Below, piece after piece: positions 26,121 to 33,883 of a stretch of 64,000 bases of DNA. The notes below the pieces were generated by a model. That model was not told the origin of the DNA, ran no database searches, and saw only the letters and a program-made list of their open reading frames with translations. The position numbers were made by a program, and so were the translations under genes. How positions within the stretch are numbered: position 1 is the stretch's first letter; the number at the start of each line of letters is the position of its first letter. Origin of the DNA: Polymorphobacter multimanifer. GTDB lineage: Bacteria > Pseudomonadota > Alphaproteobacteria > Sphingomonadales > Sphingomonadaceae. Where the stretch lies: contig NZ_JACIIV010000004.1 of assembly GCF_014205635.1 (NCBI RefSeq), positions 62,001 through 126,000 on the forward strand, read 5' to 3'.

Positions 26121-26941
26121 CAGGCGGCGCCTGCAAAGGCGGGTTGCAGCCAATCGGGGCGCAGCACCGTGACCGGGGTGGGCCCAAGCAGGATGGGGGC
26201 ATCAACCGCCTCGATGCGCAGATGGGCCAGCGCCAGATTGCCGGCGGCGGTGCCGCGCAGCGAACCGACAACGCGGCCGGCGTCGTCGCGCAGGGTGGTA
26301 TCGTCCACTGTGCCTGCCAGCTGCACCGGCACGATTCGCCTGCGCACCTTGTCACGGTGGTGCATGCGTGCGGTGTTCTCCTGCCCGACATAGCAGCCCT
26401 TGGTGAAGCTGACGCCGTTGAGCAGATCGGCACCGGTCTCCAGCCAGAGCAGTTCGTCGGAGCCCAGCTCGGCGGCTTCGGCGATGCCGAGCTGCAGCCG
26501 GTGGCTGTGCCATGCGGCCTGCGAATCGGCAGAATCGGCAGCGGTGTCGATCGTGTCGGTGGCGGCGATCCAGCGGCCGCCGAGTGCTGGGGTACGCGGG
26601 TCGGCGGTGTGGCCCGGCACCATGGTGCCGATGGAAGCGAACACCGCCAGCTCGGGTGCGGGAGCGATGTCGACCGCCTTGCGCAGCTTGTACATCGACA
26701 GGCGCTTCAGCAGGCCCTCGGCCTCGTCGGCGGCCACGTCGATAAGGACCGCGCCATCATCGCCGGCGAAGAGCAGCACGGCGAACAGCAGCTTGCCCTG
26801 GGGCGAAAGCAGCCCGGCATAGAGTGGCGTGCTGGCTGCCAGCAGCGCAACATCGTTGGAAAGCAGGCCCTGCAGAAAGGCCATTGTGTCGGCGCCCTGC
26901 ATTCTCAGCACGGCGCGATCCTGCAACATCAAAATCGTCAT
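26120..26941 (-). CDS. ygfZ: YgfZ/GcvT-domain folate-binding protein
   Basis: Tetrahydrofolate-dependent protein that helps synthesis and repair of certain Fe-S clusters; homologous to mitochondrial Iba57. The signature KGCYVGQE lies at residues 181-188 with its conserved Cys183. Length (273 residues) and GcvT-like N-terminal region fit. The frame extends far upstream (antisense over rpmG) but the ATG at 26941 is where homology begins. Precedes the mscS-like gene in an operon and is divergent from rpmG over about 150 bases. Confidence 0.93.
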   Translation of the reverse strand: MTILMLQDRAVLRMQGADTMAFLQGLLSNDVALLAASTPLYAGLLSPQGKLLFAVLLFAGDDGAVLIDVAADEAEGLLKRLSMYKLRKAVDIAPAPELAVFASIGTMVPGHTADPRTPALGGRWIAATDTIDTAADSADSQAAWHSHRLQLGIAEAAELGSDELLWLETGADLLNGVSFTKGCYVGQENTARMHHRDKVRRRIVPVQLAGTVDDTTLRDDAGRVVGSLRGTAAGNLALAHLRIEAVDAPILLGPTPVTVLRPDWLQPAFAGAA

Positions 26942-27003
26942 TCGCGGTTCAATAGCCCAGCCTGCCGCCGGTTGCCAAATCATGTGCCAGGGCGGCAGCA
27001 GCC

Positions 27004-27032
27004 TTGACTTTGCGGCGGCACTTGCCCATAGG
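27004..27032 (+). promoter_or_regulatory. Candidate sigma-70 promoter for rpmG
   Basis: TTGACT and CATAGG are separated by exactly 17 bases, 62 bases before the rpmG ATG, in the divergent spacer with ygfZ. The -35 box is close to consensus, the -10 box is weak. Confidence 0.4.
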
Positions 27033-27094
27033 CCGCGCTTCGCAGCGCCCGGCTTGCCGGGGATGCTCTCACAGTTTTGCCCGGAAGCGTTCTC

Positions 27095-27262
27095 ATGGCC
27101 AAGCCGACAACCATCAAGATCAAGCTCGTCTCGACAGCCGAAACCGGCTATTATTATGTGACGAAGAAGAACCCGCGCACGCAGACCGAGAAGCTGCTGT
27201 TCCGCAAATATGATCCGGTTGTCCGCAAGCACGTGGACTTCAAGGAAGCCAAGATCAAGTAA
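27095..27262 (+). CDS. rpmG: 50S ribosomal protein L33
   Basis: Small basic protein of the large ribosomal subunit, 55 residues, typical for L33. It lacks the CxxC pairs of zinc-binding L33 and is thus the C-minus form. The ATG at 27095 is preceded by GGAAG with correct spacing; an in-frame start 18 bases upstream is less likely. Monocistronic: own spacer upstream and a good terminator 25 bases after the stop. Confidence 0.98.
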   Translation: MAKPTTIKIKLVSTAETGYYYVTKKNPRTQTEKLLFRKYDPVVRKHVDFKEAKIK

Positions 27263-27286
27263 GGCGCGCAGCGCTGGAAGATGAAG

Positions 27287-27315
27287 CGGTCGGTGCAGCC
27301 TGCGCCGGCCGTTTT
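27287..27315 (+). terminator. Rho-independent terminator of rpmG
   Basis: An 11-bp stem with two G-U wobbles (arms 27287-27297 and 27301-27311), a 3-base loop and TTTT immediately after. It lies between rpmG and the convergent GGDEF gene. Confidence 0.75.
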
Positions 27316-27338
27316 GCCGTGTGTGGTGTCTTGAGGGT

Positions 27339-28250
27339 TCAGGCGGCGGCGTTGGCGCGGTTGCGGCCCTGGCGCTTGGCTTCGTAGAGCGCCTGATCTG
27401 CACGGGCGAGCAGGCTGTCGGCATTGCAGCCGGGCCCGCGCAAGGTCGCCATGCCGACGCTGAGGGTGAGCGGCGCGCGCTCTGCTTCCGGGCCGTAGCA
27501 GCCCAGGCCCAGCGATGCCACCACCGCGACCAGCCGGGCGGCGATGGCGGCGGCGACAGCGCGATCGGCATCGGGCATGATCACCGCCATCTCGTCCCCG
27601 CCGTAACGGGCCACGGTGTCGGCGGGGCGCAGATTGTCTTCGATTGCTTCGGCGACACGGCGCAGCGCCACATCGCCGGCCAGATGGCCGCGCAGGTCGT
27701 TGAACCGCTTCAGCCCGTCGATGTCGGTCATCAGAACCGACAGGATGCGGTTCTCGCGATGGGCGGTATGGATCGCCTGCGGCAGCACCCTTTCCAGATG
27801 GTGGCGGTTGAACAGCCCGGTGACGGCATCGCGCGTGGCGACGCGCCAGGCCTTGCGCACCTCGGCCGCACGCGTGAGCGCCACCCGGCGGCGGCGGACG
27901 AGGGCGGCGAGCCTTGCGCGCACTTCCATCGGATCGACCGGGAGCCATGCGCAATCGGCGCAATGCATGTCGAAGGCCTGCACCAGCGCCTGTGGATCGG
28001 CGCGCGGCACCAGCGCGAACACGGGGAAGGGATTGGCCTCGGCGATCGCCTGCAGCGGCTGCAACCGCTCCGCCATCGACCGCCACGAGGGGCAATCGGG
28101 GGCAACGATGAGCAGTTGCAAGGTGCCTGCCGCAGCGCGCGCGGTGGCATCTTCCACCGTCAACATCACCATGGATGTATCGGGCGGCAACAGCGGCAAT
28201 AAAGCCTCGCCAATATCGGACGCGCCGACAAAACCAATCTGCATGACCAT
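27339..28250 (-). CDS. Diguanylate cyclase with degenerate receiver-like domain (PleD-like)
   Basis: Makes the second messenger cyclic di-GMP from two GTP. The C-terminal GGDEF domain is complete: metal-site Asp176 in TDIDGLKRFND, active-site GGDEM at 217-221 (an accepted variant of GGDEF) and an inhibitory I-site RPAD at 208-211, five residues before it. The first 125 residues resemble the second, adaptor receiver of PleD: the fold pattern is there, but the conserved Lys near residue 104 is replaced (WLPVDP), so phosphorylation is unlikely. At 303 residues it has one receiver-like domain, not two. Divergent from the DUF3572 operon over a 217-base AT-richer spacer holding inverted repeats. 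Confidence 0.92.
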   Translation of the reverse strand: MVMQIGFVGASDIGEALLPLLPPDTSMVMLTVEDATARAAAGTLQLLIVAPDCPSWRSMAERLQPLQAIAEANPFPVFALVPRADPQALVQAFDMHCADCAWLPVDPMEVRARLAALVRRRRVALTRAAEVRKAWRVATRDAVTGLFNRHHLERVLPQAIHTAHRENRILSVLMTDIDGLKRFNDLRGHLAGDVALRRVAEAIEDNLRPADTVARYGGDEMAVIMPDADRAVAAAIAARLVAVVASLGLGCYGPEAERAPLTLSVGMATLRGPGCNADSLLARADQALYEAKRQGRNRANAAA

Positions 28251-28284
28251 GACCGCGCTTGTCGACCCCTGTCCAGCGACGGCT

Positions 28285-28303
28285 GCGTGTAGAATTTACA
28301 CGC
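28285..28303. promoter_or_regulatory. Inverted repeat GCGTGTA-N5-TACACGC upstream of the GGDEF gene
   Basis: Perfect 7-bp arms with a 5-base AT-rich centre, 35-53 bases before the GGDEF start codon. Size and symmetry suit a dimeric regulator operator. No known consensus recognised. Confidence 0.35.
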
Positions 28304-28320
28304 CGCATCCATTGTTTTTC

Positions 28321-28342
28321 CTGACTAACATAAGTTGGTCAG
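28321..28342. promoter_or_regulatory. Inverted repeat CTGACTAAC-N4-GTTGGTCAG in the divergent spacer
   Basis: Nine-base arms match at eight positions around ATAA, in the most AT-rich part of the spacer between the GGDEF gene and the DUF3572 operon. There is no adjacent U tract, so an operator is likelier than a terminator. Confidence 0.35.
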
Positions 28343-28451
28343 TTGTGACAGCAAAGCATCGCATGAAGATTTAGTAAATAATGAATTATGGTTTACGGCA
28401 GAACTGCGGTCTGCGGCGCGAGGTCGCCGCGCTTGGCAAGCCGGGCAGGGG

Positions 28452-28461
28452 ACCCTAGGGT
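28452..28461. promoter_or_regulatory. Palindrome ACCCTAGGGT over the DUF3572 ribosome-binding site
   Basis: Perfect 10-base palindrome ending six bases before the ATG; its right half TAGGG is the only Shine-Dalgarno-like sequence available. Confidence 0.25.
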
Positions 28462-28467
28462 TCGGCG

Positions 28468-28743
28468 ATGCTCAAGATGCCACCCCAGGCCGTGCCACCT
28501 GCCGATGTGCTCGGCCTTCAGGCGCTGGCGCATGTGATCGCCGATGCGGACATGGGACCGCGATTCCTGGCATTGACCGGGCTCGACCCGGCCGCGCTGC
28601 GCACGCGCGCCGGGGAGCCGGCGCTGCTCGCCGAAGTGATCGGCTTCCTGGCAGCGCGCGAAAGCGACCTTGTTGCTGCCGCCGAGGCGCTCGGCGTGCC
28701 GGCCGCGGCACTGGCTGCCGCGGGCGAGCGATTGCAGCGCTGA
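28468..28743 (+). CDS. DUF3572 family protein
   Basis: Small alphaproteobacterial protein of 91 residues, function unknown. The family pattern is visible: ALAHVIADADMGPRFLALTGLD near residue 20 and LAEVIGFLAARESDLVAAAE near 55. It is helical, soluble and without Cys. In many alphaproteobacteria DUF3572 genes sit near cell-cycle or PleD-type regulators; here a GGDEF gene lies divergently beside it, which agrees with that. Its stop overlaps the HAD gene start by one base (TGATG), placing it first in a five-gene operon. Confidence 0.82.
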   Translation: MLKMPPQAVPPADVLGLQALAHVIADADMGPRFLALTGLDPAALRTRAGEPALLAEVIGFLAARESDLVAAAEALGVPAAALAAAGERLQR

Positions 28744-29369
28744 TGCCCCGTCCCCTCATCATCACCGATTGCGACGGCGTGCTGGTCGAGTTTGTCCGAC
28801 CGTTCACCGATTATCTGCTTGCCGAGCATGATCTGACCCTCTCGCTCGAGACCTTCGCGCTGGCGGGCAACATTCGCGATGCTGCGGGCAACGTGCTGCC
28901 GGTGGCGGATTTTCCGCCGCTGCTGCAGGGCTTCTTCACCACGCACATGCCACGGCAGCGCGCGGTGGCGGGTGCCGCCGATTCGCTGGCGCAGCTGGCG
29001 GGCTATTGCGATGTGGTGGTGCTGACCAACATCGCCGATATCCATGCCGATACCCGCACCGGCGTGCTGCGGCAGCTCGGGATGCCCTACCGGGTGATCA
29101 GCAACCAGGGCGGCAAGGGGCCTGCCATCAGAGCGCTGCTCGACGAATTCCAGCCGAGCGCATCGGTGTTCATCGACGATCTGCCGCCCAACCACAGCTC
29201 GGCCGCGAAGCTGGCACCCGATGTGCACCGGCTGCACATGGTGGCCGAGCATGATCTGCGTCATCTCATCCCGGCCGCGCCCGATGCCCATGCCCGGATC
29301 GACGACTGGGCCGATGCGCTGCCGCATATCGAAGCACAAATCACTGCCAATGTTGGAGCTGCTGCATGA
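28743..29369 (+). CDS. HAD family hydrolase
   Basis: Predicted phosphatase of the haloacid dehalogenase superfamily, 208 residues. Motif I is DCDGVLVE (nucleophile Asp9, acid Asp11), motif II is VVVLTNIAD (Thr near 95) and motif IV is VFIDDLPPN (Asp pair near 142). The substrate is not evident; small phosphorylated metabolites are usual. Overlaps DUF3572 by one base and RidA by four (ATGA), so translation is coupled. Confidence 0.86.
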   Translation: MPRPLIITDCDGVLVEFVRPFTDYLLAEHDLTLSLETFALAGNIRDAAGNVLPVADFPPLLQGFFTTHMPRQRAVAGAADSLAQLAGYCDVVVLTNIADIHADTRTGVLRQLGMPYRVISNQGGKGPAIRALLDEFQPSASVFIDDLPPNHSSAAKLAPDVHRLHMVAEHDLRHLIPAAPDAHARIDDWADALPHIEAQITANVGAAA

Positions 29370-29833
29370 CCGATACTCCCGAATCCCGCCTCCAGGCGCT
29401 GGGCTTTACCCTGCCCGCCGCAGCCGCGCCCGCCGCCAATTATGTGCCTTTCGTCATCTCGGGCTGGCAGCTCCATATCGCCGGGCAGATCCCCTATGCC
29501 GCCGATGGCAGCCTGTTGAAGGGGCGGCTCGGCGATGATCTCGATGTCGCCGCCGGCGTGGCGGCTGCGGAGCGCTGTGCCATCGGGCTGATGGCGCAGA
29601 TGAAGGCAGCACTCGGCGATCTCGCCATGGTGCGTCGCATCGTCAAGCTCAACGTGTTCGTGGCCTCGGCTCCCGGCTTCACCGACCAGCCCGAAGTCGC
29701 CAATGGCGCCTCCAACCTGATGGTCAAGGTGTTCGGCGATGCCGGCCGCCATGCGCGCTCGGCGGTGGGCGTGGCCGCGCTGCCGCGGGGCGTGGCGGTG
29801 GAGATCGACGGCATCGTCGAGATCAGCGCCTGA
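29366..29833 (+). CDS. RidA family protein (YjgF/YER057c/UK114)
   Basis: Probable enamine/imine deaminase that removes reactive intermediates made by PLP enzymes. Of 155 residues, the conserved catalytic Arg is Arg131 in GRHARSAVGVAALP, and the flanking LNVFVASAPGFTDQPEVANGA is typical of the longer Rid subgroup, which is less well studied than archetypal RidA. Third gene of the DUF3572 operon. Its stop codon region overlaps the possible CTG start of the next gene. Confidence 0.9.
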   Translation: MTDTPESRLQALGFTLPAAAAPAANYVPFVISGWQLHIAGQIPYAADGSLLKGRLGDDLDVAAGVAAAERCAIGLMAQMKAALGDLAMVRRIVKLNVFVASAPGFTDQPEVANGASNLMVKVFGDAGRHARSAVGVAALPRGVAVEIDGIVEISA

Positions 29834-29871
29834 CCGAGCTGGTCGCCCGCATCCTGCAGTCGGCCGCCGAG

Positions 29872-30966
29872 GTGCCGGCGGCCGAATGGAACGCCTGCGC
29901 CGGCACCGGCAACCCGTTCACGCTCCACGCCTTCATGCTGGCGCTGGAGACGTCGCGCTCGGCGACCGCGCGCACCGGCTGGCAGCCGGCGCATATTGCC
30001 GTGGAGACGCAGGACGGCGCCTTGCAGGGGCTGATGCCGGCCTATGCCAAGTCGCACAGCCAGGGCGAATATGTGTTCGACCACAATTGGGCCGATGCGC
30101 TGGAGCGTGCCGGCGGGCGCTATTATCCCAAGCTGCAATGCGCGGTGCCCTTCACGCCTGCCACCGGGCCGCGGGTGCTGGCGCGCACGCCGGACGCCGC
30201 CGAGGCGCTGATTGCAGCGGCCGAAGGGCTGGCGCGCGCCAACGACCTGTCGTCGGTACATGCGACCTTCCTGACGGCGGAGGATCAGGCGCGTTTTGCC
30301 GCCGCCGGCTGGCTGATGCGCTCGAGCGAGCAGTTCCACTGGTTCAACGACGATTATCGCGATTTCGAGGATTTCCTCGGCGCCTTGTCGTCGGCCAAGC
30401 GCAAGAACATCCGCAAGGAGCGGACGCGTGCGGTGGAGGGGCTGGAGATCGTGCACCTGACCGGCGCCGACATCACCGAAGCGCACTGGGATGCCTTCTG
30501 GGTGTTCTACCAGGATACGGGGGCGCGCAAATGGGGCCGGCCTTATCTCACCCGCAGCTTCTTCAGCGAGATCGGCGCGACGATGGGGGACAGGATCCTG
30601 CTGATGCTCGCCTGCCGCGCCGGGCGGCCGATTGCCGGCGCGCTCAACTTCATTGGCGATGACTGTCTTTACGGCCGCTATTGGGGATCGACCGAGGAGG
30701 TGCCGTGCCTGCACTTCGAGCTCTGCTATTATCAGGCGATCGAATGGGCGATCGCTAATCGGCGGCCACGCGTGGAGGCGGGGGCGCAGGGCGCGCACAA
30801 GCTGGCACGCGGCTATCGGCCGGTGGCGACGATCTCGGCGCATTATATCCCCAACCCGGCATTCCGCAGCGCCATCGCCGATTTCGTGGTGCGCGAGGCG
30901 GAGATGGTGGCGGCCGACATCGAGGCGCTCGACATGGCGACACCGTTCCGCGAGAGAAAAGCGTGA
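29872..30966 (+). CDS. FemAB-like GNAT-fold acyltransferase (PF04339 type)
   Basis: Member of the peptidogalycan/FemAB_like group, thought to transfer aminoacyl or acyl groups; substrate unknown. Motifs seen are EWNACAG, NPFTLHAFM, FTPATGPRVL, SSVHATFL, QFHWFNDDYRDFEDFL, AKRKNIRKER and GAQGAHKLARGY. From the GTG at 29872 it has 364 residues but misses about a turn and a half of the expected N-terminus. The frame is open back to a stop near 29536 with no ATG, GTG or TTG. A CTG at 29830 would overlap the RidA stop by four bases and add 14 residues (TELVARILQSAAEV) that look like family N-termini. Ends in a GTGA overlap with the methyltransferase gene. Confidence 0.88.
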   Translation: MPAAEWNACAGTGNPFTLHAFMLALETSRSATARTGWQPAHIAVETQDGALQGLMPAYAKSHSQGEYVFDHNWADALERAGGRYYPKLQCAVPFTPATGPRVLARTPDAAEALIAAAEGLARANDLSSVHATFLTAEDQARFAAAGWLMRSSEQFHWFNDDYRDFEDFLGALSSAKRKNIRKERTRAVEGLEIVHLTGADITEAHWDAFWVFYQDTGARKWGRPYLTRSFFSEIGATMGDRILLMLACRAGRPIAGALNFIGDDCLYGRYWGSTEEVPCLHFELCYYQAIEWAIANRRPRVEAGAQGAHKLARGYRPVATISAHYIPNPAFRSAIADFVVREAEMVAADIEALDMATPFRERKA

Positions 30967-31655
30967 ACCGGTTGATGCGCTCCCTGGCGGAAGGTCTTTC
31001 GCGTGACCGCGTGGTCACGCGGCGCCTGCCCAATGACATCAAGCTGCTTGTGTCTCCCGACAGCCAGTTGAAGTATCTGAAACGCAGCTTCGATGTCGAC
31101 CTGACCGACCTTGCGCGCGATCATGTCGACGCCTCGATGGCTGTGTGGGACATCGGGGCGAATTGCGGCGTATTCGCCTTTTCGGCCGCGCATGCCCGGC
31201 AGGTGGTTGCCGTGGAAGCCGATCCCTTCCTGGCAAACCTGCTGCTGCGCTCGGTGGCGCTCAATGGCAGCAAGGTCGAGGTCGTCGCCGCTGCCGTTGC
31301 GGAAGGCACGGGCATTGCCTCGCTGGCGATCGCCAGCCGCGGTCGCGCGTCGAACCACCTCGTCGGGCATGGTCATTCGCAGACCGGCGGCAGCCGGGCG
31401 CATGTCACTGTGCCGACCATCAGTCTCGACGCGCTGCTCGACGCCTTCGGGCCTCCCGATCTCGTCAAGCTCGATGTCGAGGGGCTGGAGACGGCCGTCT
31501 TGCGCGGTGCCAGCCGGCTGCTCGCGACGGCCCGGCCGACATTCTATCTCGAACTCGGCCCGTCGGTGGCTGCGGACTGTACGGCAATTCTCGAAGCGGC
31601 CGGCTACAGGCTTTCGCCGGCTGCCGAAATGAACTGGCTGGCGGTGCCGGGGTGA
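30963..31655 (+). CDS. FkbM family methyltransferase
   Basis: SAM-dependent methyltransferase of 230 residues, of the group that often O-methylates sugars or polyketides. SAM-binding motif I is VWDIGANCGVFAFS near residue 61, followed by VVAVEADP and the family hallmark VKLDVEGLE near 166. GTG start overlaps the preceding stop by four bases, making it the last gene of the DUF3572-HAD-RidA-acyltransferase operon. A surface glycan is a possible target given the polysaccharide genes elsewhere in the window, but no direct link is visible. Confidence 0.9.
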   Translation: MNRLMRSLAEGLSRDRVVTRRLPNDIKLLVSPDSQLKYLKRSFDVDLTDLARDHVDASMAVWDIGANCGVFAFSAAHARQVVAVEADPFLANLLLRSVALNGSKVEVVAAAVAEGTGIASLAIASRGRASNHLVGHGHSQTGGSRAHVTVPTISLDALLDAFGPPDLVKLDVEGLETAVLRGASRLLATARPTFYLELGPSVAADCTAILEAAGYRLSPAAEMNWLAVPG

Positions 31656-31695
31656 TGTTCATTTTCGGGTCAGCTGTGTCGGACCAAGGTGCGTG

Positions 31696-32154
31696 ATGCG
31701 TATTTTCCTTCTGCTCGCCCTTCTGGCATCACCGTCCCTGGCGCAGGAGCAGGTGTATCGGCTGAGCGAGGCCGACAAGCGGGCGGCGATCGACGCTGCC
31801 GGTCGCCAGCCGGAAAGCAACACGCGGCTGCCGATCGTCGATGGCCGCGCACCTGGCAGCACCGACAAGCGCGTGCGCAGCGAAGTCGGCATGATGGTCG
31901 GCACCGGTGGTACCCGCGCGCTCTATGGCAGCACCGCGGTGCCGCTCGGCGAGAATGGCATGGCGCAGTTCAGCTTCAGCACCGGTCGGTTCAACAATTT
32001 CGGTGGCGGGTTCGGGTACAACCAATATGCCGACGGCAGCTTTCCGCTCACGCGCGGCGGATCGCCATTTGCATTGGGCCGCAACCCCTATGGGCTTGGT
32101 GGATTGGGTTATGGCGCATTCGGGGGCTCGCCGTTCGGGCTCAGCCCCTTCTAG
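31696..32154 (+). CDS. Secreted Gly/Tyr/Phe-rich hypothetical protein
   Basis: Unrecognised 152-residue exported protein. A classic signal peptide (hydrophobic core then SLAQE) ends near residue 18. The mature part is polar at first and then dominated by Gly, Phe, Tyr and Ser in loose repeats (FNNFGGGFGYNQY, NPYGLGGLGYGAFGG), which suggests an extended or disordered periplasmic or surface protein. ATG 31696 is 41 bases after the methyltransferase stop. Its stop shares the tetramer CTAG with the convergent panC stop. Confidence 0.7.
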   Translation: MRIFLLLALLASPSLAQEQVYRLSEADKRAAIDAAGRQPESNTRLPIVDGRAPGSTDKRVRSEVGMMVGTGGTRALYGSTAVPLGENGMAQFSFSTGRFNNFGGGFGYNQYADGSFPLTRGGSPFALGRNPYGLGGLGYGAFGGSPFGLSPF

Positions 32155-32987
32155 ACCCCGACATTGTCGATCAGCCGCGTTGTTCCCACTACGCCCGCGG
32201 CCATCAGCCGGGCGCCGGGCGCCACGGTGTTGAGCGTGGCCAGCGTTTCGCCATCGACCAGCTCGAAATAATCGACGCGGGCGAAGCCGGCGGTGGCCAG
32301 CGCCAGCGCGCCTTCGGCCAAAACTTCGGCGACGGCGGCTCCTTCGAGCAGGCGCGCCCGGGCGCGGGTGAGGGCGGCGGGGATGGCGAGCGCGCGGGCA
32401 CGATCTTCGGGGGCGAGGTAGAGGTTGCGCGACGAGAGGGCCAGGCCATCGCCATCGCGGACGATGGGGGCGCCGATGATGACGGTGCCGAGATCGAGAT
32501 CGGCGGCCATGCGCTTGACGATGGAGAGCTGCTGCCAGTCCTTTTCGCCGAACACCGCATAATCGGCGCGGGCGGCGGCGAGGAGCTTGGTGACAACGGT
32601 GGCGACGCCATCGAAATGGCCGGGGCGCACCGCACCGCAGAGCACATCGGGCAGGCCGCCAACGCGGACGAAGCTGGAGAAGCCGGGCGGATACATGGCG
32701 CCCACATCGGGTGCATAGAGCATGGCGCAGCCGGCGGCGGCGAGCTTGGCCGAATCGCCGGCTTCGTCGCGCGGATAGCGCGACAGATCCTCGCCGGGGC
32801 CGAACTGGCGCGGATTGACGAAGATCGAGGCGATGACGACATCGGCATGCTTGAGGCCTTCGGCGAGCAGCGCCAGGTGGCCGGCGTGGAGCGCACCCAT
32901 GGTGGGCACGAAGGCCACGCTGCGGCCGGCGCGCCGGAACGCCTCCACCGCAGCTGTCAGTGCAGTCGGCGTGCGCACCACCTGCAT
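32151..32987 (-). CDS. panC: Pantothenate synthetase
   Basis: Joins pantoate and beta-alanine with ATP to give pantothenate, the precursor of CoA. Adenylyltransferase motifs are clear: the HIGH-like GALHAGHL, FGEKDWQQ near the ATP site and LSSRNLYL as the KMSKS equivalent. From ATG 32987, preceded by GGGAA, it has 278 residues and starts like the family (MQVVRTP). An ATG at 33017 with GAGG five bases before it gives ten more residues and remains possible. Divergent from mipZ over about 100 bases; panB is not in the window. Confidence 0.95.
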   Translation of the reverse strand: MQVVRTPTALTAAVEAFRRAGRSVAFVPTMGALHAGHLALLAEGLKHADVVIASIFVNPRQFGPGEDLSRYPRDEAGDSAKLAAAGCAMLYAPDVGAMYPPGFSSFVRVGGLPDVLCGAVRPGHFDGVATVVTKLLAAARADYAVFGEKDWQQLSIVKRMAADLDLGTVIIGAPIVRDGDGLALSSRNLYLAPEDRARALAIPAALTRARARLLEGAAVAEVLAEGALALATAGFARVDYFELVDGETLATLNTVAPGARLMAAGVVGTTRLIDNVGV

Positions 32988-33087
32988 GTTTGTTCCCACC
33001 AGGCTCATGCTCTTCATGCGACCTCACTTGTTAAGGCAAGCGCCTCTGTGCGAAAGCGCGAGACCACGCAACCCTTCAGGAATATTG

Positions 33088-33873
33088 ATGCCGCTCCACA
33101 TCATCGCACTGGGCAACGAAAAGGGCGGCACCGGCAAGTCGACGACGGCGGTGCATATCGGCGTCGCGCTGACGCTGGCGGGGTTTCGCACGGCGATGCT
33201 CGACCTCGATTCCCGGCAGCGGACGACGGCGCGCTACCTCGAGAATCGCGTCGCCTTTGCCGCCAGGCGCGGGCTGGCGCTGGCGACGCCCGATCACATC
33301 ACCATCGCCGATGGCGAAGGCGCGGAGGCGGAGCTGGCGCTGCGGCTGGAGCAGGCGGCGGCGATCGACTTCCTGATCATCGACACGCCGGGGCGCGATT
33401 CGGCGCTGGCGCGCGCGGCACTTGCGCGGGCGGACACGATCATCACGCCGATCAACGACAGCTTCATCGACTTCGACCTGATCGGCGAGGTCGACCCCGA
33501 GACCTTTGCGGTAAAGAAGCCGGGCTTTTATGCCGCCCTGGTGTTCGAGCAGCGGCAGGCGCGGGCGCGGCACGATGGCGGCAGCATCGACTGGGTGGTG
33601 CTGCGCAACCGCCTGTCGACGCTGGAGGCGCGCAATCGCAAGCGCATGGGGGCCGCACTCGACCAGCTTTCGAAGCGGATCGGCTTTCGCCAGCTGCCGG
33701 GGCTTTCCGAGAGGGTGATCTACCGCGAGTTCTTTCCGCGCGGGCTGACGCTGCTCGACCGGGGGGCGCTCGAGGATTTCAGCATCAGCCATGTCGGCGC
33801 GCGCGCCGAGCTGCGGGCGCTGCTCGCGGCGCTGAACCTGCCGGGCTGGGACCCGGCGCGGCTTCCCGAATGA
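33088..33873 (+). CDS. mipZ: MipZ-type ParA-family ATPase (division-site positioning)
   Basis: Alphaproteobacterial ATPase that forms a gradient from the ParB-bound poles and inhibits FtsZ, placing division at mid-cell. At 261 residues it starts with the deviant Walker A KGGTGKST at 12-19, and has LDLDSRQRTTARYLENR near 40-56, very like Caulobacter MipZ, then IDTPGRD and VLRNRLSTLEARN. The start at 33088 fits the family exactly although the frame is open upstream. Followed after ten bases by the J-domain gene, then phosphomannomutase. Confidence 0.93.
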   Translation: MPLHIIALGNEKGGTGKSTTAVHIGVALTLAGFRTAMLDLDSRQRTTARYLENRVAFAARRGLALATPDHITIADGEGAEAELALRLEQAAAIDFLIIDTPGRDSALARAALARADTIITPINDSFIDFDLIGEVDPETFAVKKPGFYAALVFEQRQARARHDGGSIDWVVLRNRLSTLEARNRKRMGAALDQLSKRIGFRQLPGLSERVIYREFFPRGLTLLDRGALEDFSISHVGARAELRALLAALNLPGWDPARLPE

Positions 33874-33883
33874 TGGCCGGCTG

